From: UBA4246 sp045113475
GTDB lineage: Bacteria > Bacillota > Clostridia > Christensenellales > Aristaeellaceae
Assembly (NCBI GenBank): GCA_045113475.1
Contig: JBGUIY010000154.1
Span: forward strand, 1-6,320
Direction: 5' to 3'
DNA: 6,320 nt
Made by a program: the position numbers and the translations under genes. Below are positions 1 to 5,423 of this stretch, in pieces. Numbering within the stretch: the first letter of the stretch is position 1; each line of letters opens with the position of its first letter. Below the pieces are notes generated by a model. That model was given only the letters and a program-made list of their open reading frames with translations, made no database searches and was not told the DNA's origin.

Positions 1-237
1 CAGATTGGCCGCGCCGTTGGAGCCGGGGTTGTTGGAGACCGCGATGGAAGTGCCCAGGAGCTTCTCCACATACTGGGCAAGCAGCCGGTTGTTGGTATCG
101 GTGTCGCCGCCGGCACCGAAGCCGACGATCAGATTGACAGGCTGGTTCGGATATCCGGCCGGAGCTTCCGCATGAGCGACACAGGCCATTCCCAGAGCGA
201 GGCACAGCGCGAGGATGAGACAGAGATACTTTTTCAT
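1..237 (-). CDS. tctC: TctC-type solute-binding protein of a tripartite tricarboxylate transporter (partial, N-terminus only)
   Basis: Only the first 79 codons are present; the gene runs off the left edge (family members are about 320-330 residues). The product would be the extracytoplasmic receptor that captures a carboxylate and delivers it to TctA/TctB. Residues 1-23 form a signal peptide: a KK n-region, a Leu/Ala-rich core, then A-H-A before Glu24, a good signal peptidase I site. Cys19 follows G-M-A, a poor lipobox. The mature part begins with YPNQPVNLIVGFGAGGDTD (29-47), the first strand and ligand-loop motif of TctC/Bug proteins, followed by a helix (NNRLLAQYVEKLLG) and SNNPGSNGAANL, equivalent to the usual ENRPGAGG loop. 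The ATG start is set by AGGAG at 246-250, 8 nt upstream. It lies 69 nt after tctA, a larger gap than elsewhere in the cluster. The ligand cannot be predicted. Confidence 0.9.
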   Translation of the reverse strand, partial: MKKYLCLILALCLALGMACVAHAEAPAGYPNQPVNLIVGFGAGGDTDTNNRLLAQYVEKLLGTSIAVSNNPGSNGAANL

Positions 238-245
238 GGTTTTTT

Positions 246-250
246 CTCCT
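246..250 (-). promoter_or_regulatory. Ribosome binding site of tctC, adjacent to a repeated CAGATAA element
   Basis: AGGAG sits 8 nt before the tctC ATG. Its first A is also the last base of a CAGATAA copy (250-256) that repeats the 3' arm of the hairpin just upstream, so RNA folding could affect access to this site. The ribosome site is seen directly; the regulatory effect is inference. Confidence 0.75.
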
Positions 251-268
251 TATCTGTATTTTTATATT

Positions 269-293
269 TTTATCTGCATCAGGCGCAGATAAA
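269..293 (-). promoter_or_regulatory. Intercistronic hairpin between tctA and tctC
   Basis: On the transcribed strand TTTATCTGC (293-285) and GCAGATAAA (277-269) form a perfect 9-bp stem with a 7-nt loop. An A-rich tract follows, not a U-tract, so this is not a standard intrinsic terminator. Hairpins between a membrane-component gene and a binding-protein gene are known in some transport operons to be sites of mRNA processing or protection that allow more binding protein to be made; that role here is inferred from position only. Confidence 0.6.
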
Positions 294-306
294 GCCGGGG
301 AGAGGG

Positions 307-1860
307 TTAATCCGCTTTGGCCGCTGCCGCGGCTTCCCGTTTGGCGGCCTTGGAGTTGGTGCGGATGCTGACAATGATAACGATAACTGTGATGCCCAGG
401 ATCACCAGCGCGCCGGGGTGGTTGAGCAGTTCGTTCCACCGGAAGGTCATGGTCTTAACGCCGTCCACCAGCGCGGGCTTATAGATGTAGCCTTCAGCAC
501 GTCGCAAGTATTCCTCGAAAATCGGGCCGAGGATGAAACCAATGGCCACCGGCATGGCCGGCATCTTCAGTGCCTTGATCAGCACCGCTACGAGACCGAA
601 AGCCAGCAGGCACCAGATGTCGAAGATACGGTTGGCGGATCCGAACGCGCCTACGCAGCACATCGCGAGGATGATCGGCATCAGGTAGTTCTGAGGAACG
701 GAGAGCACCTTGACAAAGCCTTTCAGGCCGCCGTACATCATGATCATCATGAACAGCGAGCTCAGGCCGATGATCGCGTATATGGAGTACATCAGCGCGC
801 CGCTCTTCTCAAAGATGGTGGGTCCGGGCGCGACGCCGTGGATGATCAGCGAGCCCAGCAGGATGGCGGTAATCCCGTCGCCGGGAATGCCGAGGGTCAG
901 AAGCGGAATCATTGCGCCGCCGATGGCGGAGTTGTTGGCCGTCTCAGAGGCCACTACGCCGTCGGGGACGCCGGTGCCGAACTTTTCGGGATACTTCGAA
1001 GAATTCTTGATGGTCGTGTAGGACATGATGCCCGCCGTGCCGCCGCCGATGCCCGGCAGAATGCCGATGCCCGTGCCGATGGTCGCGGCGATCAGGAAGT
1101 TCTTGATCTGGGAAACGAAGTCCTTGAAGGTGAAGCCCAGGCCTTTGATGTGGGTAATGTTGGAGTTGGCCGTCCAGGAAGCCTTCGGGCGGTGTACCGT
1201 CATGGCGACGCCGACGACTTCGGGAATGGCGTAGAGGCCGATCAGGACCACCAGCTGCGTAAATCCGGACTGCATATTCACGGAGCCGAAATCATACCGC
1301 AGTACGCTGTCAAACTTGGAGATGCCGATCGTCGCCATCATGACGCCCAGCAGCGCGCTGCCAAGGCCCTTGAGCATGTCCTTGCCTGTCAGGCCGATGA
1401 CCAGGGAGAGCGAGAAGATCGCCAGCGCACAGTATTCGAAGGGGCTGAATTTGAGCGCGATTCCCGCCAGATACGGGGAGATGAACACCAGCGCCAGCAG
1501 ACCGAAGATGGTGCCCAGGAACGAATAGAAGATGCCCATGCCCAGAGCCTTGCCGGCCTGGCCTTTTCGGGCCATGGGTGCTCCGTCAAATGCGGTGACC
1601 ATGGAAGCGGGCGTGCCGGGTATATTGAGCAGAATCGAGGAGATGAGGCCGCCGGATATGCCGCCGATATACAGTGCCATCAGCAGGGCAATCGCGCGGG
1701 AATCGTTCATTGCGTAGGTCATGGGCAGGAAAATGGTTACTGCCATCGTGGCGGTCAGGCCCGGGATCGCGCCGAAGATAATGCCCACCATCGTGCCCAG
1801 CGCAACCATCAGAATCAGCAACGGATCAGTAAATACCGCCGCAAAGCCTTCCATTATCAT
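307..1860 (-). CDS. tctA: TctA-type large membrane subunit of a tripartite tricarboxylate transporter
   Basis: A 517-residue, highly hydrophobic protein of normal family length, expected to have about 12 membrane helices and to form the transport channel for a carboxylate, driven by an ion gradient. The family's two internally related halves are visible: GAIPGLTATMA at residues 30-40 and GILPGIGGGTAG at 266-277. Other TctA hallmarks are YIGGISGGLISSILLNIPGT (64-83), FDGAPMARKGQAGKAL (91-106), ETANNSAIGGAMIPLLTLG (306-324) followed by IPGDG, and HGVAPGP (341-347). The C-terminus ends in a charged Lys/Ala tail (504-517), probably cytoplasmic. The start codon is the first of two nearby ATGs (1860 and 1854); AGGAG at 1872-1876 is 11 nt from the first and 17 nt from the second, favouring the first. 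It follows tctB by 20 nt. Substrate specificity is set mainly by TctC and is not evident. Confidence 0.96.
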   Translation of the reverse strand: MIMEGFAAVFTDPLLILMVALGTMVGIIFGAIPGLTATMAVTIFLPMTYAMNDSRAIALLMALYIGGISGGLISSILLNIPGTPASMVTAFDGAPMARKGQAGKALGMGIFYSFLGTIFGLLALVFISPYLAGIALKFSPFEYCALAIFSLSLVIGLTGKDMLKGLGSALLGVMMATIGISKFDSVLRYDFGSVNMQSGFTQLVVLIGLYAIPEVVGVAMTVHRPKASWTANSNITHIKGLGFTFKDFVSQIKNFLIAATIGTGIGILPGIGGGTAGIMSYTTIKNSSKYPEKFGTGVPDGVVASETANNSAIGGAMIPLLTLGIPGDGITAILLGSLIIHGVAPGPTIFEKSGALMYSIYAIIGLSSLFMMIMMYGGLKGFVKVLSVPQNYLMPIILAMCCVGAFGSANRIFDIWCLLAFGLVAVLIKALKMPAMPVAIGFILGPIFEEYLRRAEGYIYKPALVDGVKTMTFRWNELLNHPGALVILGITVIVIIVSIRTNSKAAKREAAAAAKAD

Positions 1861-1871
1861 TAGTTGCTACG

Positions 1872-1876
1872 CTCCT
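1872..1876 (-). promoter_or_regulatory. Ribosome binding site of tctA
   Basis: AGGAG, part of the purine run GGAAAGGAG that begins right after the tctB stop codon. The spacing of 11 nt to the ATG at 1860, against 17 nt to the in-frame ATG at 1854, supports the longer form (MIMEGF...). Confidence 0.65.
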
Positions 1877-1880
1877 TTCC

Positions 1881-2411
1881 TTAGAAGAATGTGATGATGC
1901 CGCGGGGAAGAGGCATGCTGAAGCCGTAGCGGAACAGGGCATAAATGCCCACGCCGAAGGCCACGGCCAGCAGCGCAATGACCAACGGCTTGCGCTCCTC
2001 TTTGCGGGTCAGGATATAGAATTCGCCAAACAGGAACAGTATCGTACTGATCAGGAAGCCAACCGGCTGCAGAATAGCGATGTACACAAACAGGATGACG
2101 AACATCCCGATCGCGGCGCGGCTGTCCAGAATAAACTTCTTCAGGCGCGCAACACCGCCGCCGGACTGCGGCTGGTAGCCTTCCTTTTTGGCTCCCTGTA
2201 TCTTCTTCAGGCCGCGCAGCGCCAGGATCACGCCCAGCACAAACATCATACCGCCCCAGAGTTTCGGGATGGAGGAGGCGTCCAGCAGGGAAGCCTTCAG
2301 CGAGCCGGGGATCGGAATCTGCGTCGCCAGGATGAAGTAGGCCGCGGAAAAGGCACAGAACAGGCCACCTGTTATCAGATCGCTTTTGCCGCTTTTATAC
2401 TGCTTTTCCAT
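1881..2411 (-). CDS. tctB: TctB-type small membrane subunit of a tripartite tricarboxylate transporter
   Basis: A 176-residue membrane protein, the usual size for TctB, the small partner of TctA. Hydrophobic segments lie near residues 12-29, 51-66, 99-115, 117-134 and 142-160, with a positively charged loop between (KK at 69-70, 75-76, 91-92). The layout of helix, helix, basic loop, then two closely spaced helices and a last one, ending in SMPLPRG (165-171), is typical of the family, whose primary sequence is otherwise poorly conserved. The identification also rests on its position directly before tctA. The ATG has GGGGAG at 2421-2426, 9 nt upstream, immediately after the stop of the preceding dehydrogenase gene (15-nt gap). 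The precise role of TctB in transport is not well understood; it is needed for a working complex in studied systems. Confidence 0.92.
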   Translation of the reverse strand: MEKQYKSGKSDLITGGLFCAFSAAYFILATQIPIPGSLKASLLDASSIPKLWGGMMFVLGVILALRGLKKIQGAKKEGYQPQSGGGVARLKKFILDSRAAIGMFVILFVYIAILQPVGFLISTILFLFGEFYILTRKEERKPLVIALLAVAFGVGIYALFRYGFSMPLPRGIITFF

Positions 2412-2426
2412 GTTTACATTCTCCCC

Positions 2427-3413
2427 TCACTTGGTATCGGACCAGCGCGGATGCTCATATACACGCTTGTCTGCGACGTACGGCCATTTTTCGCCCCGCA
2501 GCACGGTCAGGCAGCCTTCGACGCACATCTTATGCATGCGGATGACGGCTTCCTTCGTCTGAGCGGCACTGTGGGGGCTGGCAATCACATTCTTTGCGTT
2601 CAGCAGCGGGTCGTCGGCGGAGGGCGGATCCTGCTCGAAGCAGTCGATCCCGGCGCCGGCCAGGCGGCCCTCGTTGAGCGCGGCGGCCAGCGCAGCTTCG
2701 TTAACGATGCCGCCGCGGGCGCAGTTGACGATCATCGCTGTGGGCTTCATCACGGCGATTTCCTTTTCACCGATCATGTTGCGCGTGCTGTCGAGCAGCG
2801 GCATGTGCAGCGTAACAAAATCACATTCAGGCAGGGCGGTATGGAAGTCTTTGACCGGCTCGGCACCGAGAGCGATCATCTTCTCCTCCGGCATGAAGGG
2901 GTCGTAGCCGATGACGCGCATACCGTTGGCCCTGCACAGCCTGGCCACTTCGCCGCCGATGGCGCCCAGGCCCAGGACCAGGATGGTCTTGTCCAGCAGT
3001 TCAAAGGTCACGCCCTTGCTGCGGATGGCGTAATTCCCCTTCATCTGCTCGTTGTGGCTTTCCACCAGGTTCTTGCTCAGGGCGTAGAGCATGGCGATGG
3101 TATGCTCTGCCACGGAGCGGTTGTTGGCTCCGGGAGTCAGCACCACCGGAATGCCGCGGGCTGTGGCGGCAGCGACGTCCACCATGTCGAAGCCGACGCC
3201 GGTCCGGCCGATGACCCTGAGCTGCGGAGCTGCCTCGATCGCTTCGGCGGTGACATGGCAGATGCGGGCAACCATGGCGTCCGCGTCGGCGATGTCAGCC
3301 TTGTTTTCCGCCATGTCGCGGGTGTTCAGCACCTGCACCTCGGCCCCTTCCAGCAAGGCCATGGCTTCCGGCGCCACGCTGTGGGACAGAACAAATTTCA
3401 TCTTTTTCCTCAT
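2427..3413 (-). CDS. D-2-hydroxyacid dehydrogenase, NAD(P)-dependent (phosphoglycerate dehydrogenase-like)
   Basis: A cytoplasmic oxidoreductase that interconverts a 2-hydroxyacid and a 2-oxoacid. The substrate-binding half starts at the N-terminus, with GRTGVGFDMVDV at 69-80 and PGANNRSVAEHTIAM at 94-108. The Rossmann half has VLGLGAIGGEVARL (146-159), with the acidic Asp171 about 20 residues later that suggests NAD rather than NADP. Catalytic Arg233 is in NCARGG and catalytic His281 in SPHSAAQT. The residue aligned with the catalytic Glu is Asp262 (FEQDPP), an uncommon substitution. At 328 residues it has no C-terminal ACT domain, unlike E. coli SerA, so a role in serine synthesis is less likely than one in the catabolic operon. 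The first ATG overlaps the upstream gene's stop (ATGA); an in-frame ATG at 3401 (Met5) has the better ribosome site and may be the true start. Sulfolactate, glycerate or a related hydroxyacid are possible substrates; none is shown. Confidence 0.93.
   Translation of the reverse strand: MRKKMKFVLSHSVAPEAMALLEGAEVQVLNTRDMAENKADIADADAMVARICHVTAEAIEAAPQLRVIGRTGVGFDMVDVAAATARGIPVVLTPGANNRSVAEHTIAMLYALSKNLVESHNEQMKGNYAIRSKGVTFELLDKTILVLGLGAIGGEVARLCRANGMRVIGYDPFMPEEKMIALGAEPVKDFHTALPECDFVTLHMPLLDSTRNMIGEKEIAVMKPTAMIVNCARGGIVNEAALAAALNEGRLAGAGIDCFEQDPPSADDPLLNAKNVIASPHSAAQTKEAVIRMHKMCVEGCLTVLRGEKWPYVADKRVYEHPRWSDTK
3408..3411 (-). promoter_or_regulatory. Ribosome binding site that may set the dehydrogenase start at Met5
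   Basis: GAGG lies 6 nt before the ATG at 3401, an ideal spacing. For the upstream ATG at 3413 the best match is AGGA (3418-3421) only 4 nt away, inside the end of the previous gene. The protein from Met5 begins MKFVLSH, as is usual for this family. Either start is possible; translational coupling through ATGA would favour the first. Confidence 0.5.
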
Positions 3414-4456
3414 CCTTTCCTGGCCAGCCGGGCTTTTGCAAGGCGGATGGCATAATCGATGGAGTTGAGCAGGCTCAGTTCGTTGGCCATACCGGTGCCG
3501 GCCTGGTCAAAAGCGGTACCGTGGTCGACGGAGACGCGGATGATGGGCAGGCCCAGCGTCAGGTTGATGCCCTCGACGGCGTCCCATCTGCCTTCCTTCT
3601 GGTTGTAGACGAAGCCGACCACTTTGAGCGGGATGTGACCCTGGTCGTGATACATGCACACGACAATGTCATACCATCCGCCGCGGAGCTTCGAGAATAC
3701 GGAGTCCGGCGGGTAGGGACCGGTGGCGTCGATGCCTTCCGCCCGGGCCGCTTCGATGGCAGGGGTGATCTCTTTGATCTCCTCGTCGCCGAACAGGCCG
3801 CCCTCGCCGCAGTGGGGATTGAGGCCGGCCACCGCGACCCGGGGCTTTTCGATACCCAGGTCTTTGCAGGCCTCATTGGACAGGCGGATGACTTCCAGCA
3901 CGCGATCCTTCCGGACGCGGTCACAGGCCTCGCGCAGGGACACGTGGGTGGAAACGTGGGTGACGCGCATGTTCTGATGCGCCAGCATCATGCAGTACTT
4001 CTTCGTACCGGTGTAGTGGGCGTAGATCTCGGTGTGGCCGGAGAAATGATGGCCGGCCAGATTCATGGCTTCCTTGTTCAGCGCGTTGGTGACCGTACCG
4101 TCCACCTCGTCGGCCATGGCCATCTCAATAACCTTTCGGACGTACTGGAAAGCGGCGTTGCCGGCTTCCACGGAGACCTGACCGGTTTTCATCATGTCCG
4201 CGTCCACCATTTTCATGTCGTACACGTCAATGGTGCCGGGGGTAAACAGCGCCTCGGAAACGGAGGAGACGGAGTGAATTTTGACGTCCTCCCGTCCGAC
4301 CATTTTTCGGGCCCTGCGCATGATTTCCGCGTCGCCGATAACCAGCGGCCGGCATTCCTCATACAGATCCGTATGCCCGGCCAACGCCTTGATGGTGATT
4401 TCCGGCCCGATGGAGGCGGGATCTCCCATGGTGATGCCGATAATGGGCTTGTTCAT
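3410..4456 (-). CDS. pdxA2: PdxA2-type 4-phosphohydroxyacid dehydrogenase (PdxA family)
   Basis: A 348-residue cytoplasmic NAD- and divalent-metal-dependent dehydrogenase/decarboxylase of the PdxA family. PdxA itself oxidises 4-phosphohydroxy-threonine for vitamin B6; PdxA2 paralogues act on D-threonate or D-erythronate 4-phosphate, giving dihydroxyacetone phosphate and CO2. The N-terminal MGDPASIGPEI (10-20) is the family signature, with Ser15 where E. coli PdxA has Gly. The three metal ligands are recognisable by motif and spacing: His171 (THVSL), His215 (GLNPHCGEGG) and His270 (MYHDQGHIPLK). FSGHTE (138-143) and the C-terminal DHGTAFDQAGTGMA (311-324) are also typical. The context (aldolase, hydroxyacid dehydrogenase, TTT transporter) argues for sugar-acid catabolism rather than B6 synthesis. 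GGAGG at 4465-4469 is 8 nt from the ATG. It overlaps the next gene by 4 nt. The other known role in this family, a dihydrodiol dehydrogenase as in terephthalate breakdown (TphB), is less likely as no dioxygenase is seen. Confidence 0.9.
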   Translation of the reverse strand: MNKPIIGITMGDPASIGPEITIKALAGHTDLYEECRPLVIGDAEIMRRARKMVGREDVKIHSVSSVSEALFTPGTIDVYDMKMVDADMMKTGQVSVEAGNAAFQYVRKVIEMAMADEVDGTVTNALNKEAMNLAGHHFSGHTEIYAHYTGTKKYCMMLAHQNMRVTHVSTHVSLREACDRVRKDRVLEVIRLSNEACKDLGIEKPRVAVAGLNPHCGEGGLFGDEEIKEITPAIEAARAEGIDATGPYPPDSVFSKLRGGWYDIVVCMYHDQGHIPLKVVGFVYNQKEGRWDAVEGINLTLGLPIIRVSVDHGTAFDQAGTGMANELSLLNSIDYAIRLAKARLARKG

Positions 4457-4472
4457 CTGTCAGTCCTCCCCG

Positions 4473-5381
4473 TCAGCAGAGCCCGACGGCGGCATTGTCG
4501 TCCAGAATCTTCTGAATGGCGGCAATACCCTCTTCCGGTACGTAGTTGAACGGAGCGCGGCAGCGGCCAACCGGATAGCCCAGCATTTCGACGGCCCGCT
4601 TGATGATGGTGTTCGGATTGCCGAACTTGAATGCGGCCTGCAGTACAGCGATCGCGTCCTGAGCTTTCTGAGCGCCTTCGAGGTCGCCCGCGATGAATTT
4701 ATCATAGATGGAAGCGACAGTTTTGGGCCAGATGTTGGCGCGGCCCGCAATGCCGCCGGCGCCGCCTTCCTTCAGGCAGGTCAGGATCGCACCGTCGTTT
4801 CCGGCCAGGATGGCGACATCCTTGTCAAGCTCCCGGGTCAGGCGGATGTAGGCCTTCAGGTTTTCGATATCACCACTGGAATCCTTGGCGCCGACAATCA
4901 CGTCCACGTCGCGGATCAGGTCGCGCACCGTTTCAGGCGCTAGCTTGTTACCCGTACGGGGCGGAATGTTGTACAGGATGATCGGGATGTTCACGTGCTT
5001 AGCCACGGCGACATAGTGGTCATACAGTTCTTTCTGGGAGGCCGCACCGAAGCTCGGGGTGATGATGGACAGAACATCTGCGCCCAGCTTTTCGGCCTGC
5101 ACGCTCTGACGGATGGTATCCCGGGTGCCGATGCAGCCGGTGCCGGCATAAACCGGGACGCGGCCTTTGACCTGGTCGATCATGGCTTCCAGCACTTCGT
5201 ACTTTTCATTCTCGCTGAGGATGTAGCCTTCGCCGTTGGTGCCGAAAGCGAACAGGCCATGAACACCGCCGGCCAGCAGGCGTTCGATCTGGTTGCGCAG
5301 CTCGTGCAGATTCAGGGATTCGTCTTCCTTCATGGGAGTCAGGATCGGCGGGATAATACCTTTGATGTCGACCTTTTTCAT
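4473..5381 (-). CDS. Dihydrodipicolinate synthase / N-acetylneuraminate lyase family aldolase or dehydratase
   Basis: A 302-residue TIM-barrel class I (Schiff-base) enzyme of the DapA/NanA superfamily, of standard length. Lys166 in GAKDSSGD is the Schiff-base lysine, Tyr137 in LYNIPPRTG the general acid/base, and GTNGEG (47-52) the carboxylate-binding loop. Arg142 corresponds to Arg138 of E. coli DapA. However, the TPYYN segment that carries Tyr106 and Tyr107 in E. coli DapA reads TPSFG (108-112) here, so the tyrosine that completes the lysine-pathway proton relay is missing. With the operon context this argues against lysine biosynthesis and for a catabolic aldolase or dehydratase acting on a 2-oxo acid, releasing or using pyruvate or a similar oxoacid. 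The ATG is preceded by a perfect AGGAGG (5391-5396) at 9 nt. It is 42 nt after the alcohol dehydrogenase and 16 nt before pdxA2. The substrate is unknown. Confidence 0.93.
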   Translation of the reverse strand: MKKVDIKGIIPPILTPMKEDESLNLHELRNQIERLLAGGVHGLFAFGTNGEGYILSENEKYEVLEAMIDQVKGRVPVYAGTGCIGTRDTIRQSVQAEKLGADVLSIITPSFGAASQKELYDHYVAVAKHVNIPIILYNIPPRTGNKLAPETVRDLIRDVDVIVGAKDSSGDIENLKAYIRLTRELDKDVAILAGNDGAILTCLKEGGAGGIAGRANIWPKTVASIYDKFIAGDLEGAQKAQDAIAVLQAAFKFGNPNTIIKRAVEMLGYPVGRCRAPFNYVPEEGIAAIQKILDDNAAVGLC

Positions 5382-5390
5382 GGCGTTTTT

Positions 5391-5396
5391 CCTCCT
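5391..5396 (-). promoter_or_regulatory. Ribosome binding site of the DapA-like gene
   Basis: A perfect AGGAGG followed by an A-rich 9-nt spacer to the ATG at 5381. It is the strongest ribosome site in the window and fixes the start that gives MKKVDIKGIIPPILTPM, the normal family N-terminus. Confidence 0.8.
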
Positions 5397-5423
5397 GTCA
5401 AGACATTTATGATTACCAATGGT

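Noticed and set aside
269..293. The tctA-tctC hairpin as an intrinsic terminator
   Set aside because: On the transcribed strand it is followed by an A-rich tract, not a U-tract, and the stem is A/T-rich.
172..1863. A very long plus-strand open frame (563 codons) opposite tctA
   Set aside because: It is antisense to an unmistakable TctA. Its translation is low-complexity, rich in His, Gln, Arg, Asp and Gly, with no recognisable domain, as expected when the complement of G/C-ending codons is read.
2451..4549. Two further long plus-strand frames opposite the hydroxyacid dehydrogenase and pdxA2
   Set aside because: They show the same composition artefact and no family motifs, while the minus-strand genes have intact catalytic motifs and ribosome sites.
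4473..5381. Annotation as a true lysine-pathway dapA
   Set aside because: The Tyr106/Tyr107 segment is replaced by Ser-Phe, and the neighbours are catabolic and transport genes with no lysine-pathway genes.
5397..5402. TTGACA on the minus strand just before the DapA-like gene, as a possible -35 box
   Set aside because: It overlaps the AGGAGG region, and the only -10-like hexamer (TATTAT) lies about 37 nt downstream inside the gene, too far for a promoter.
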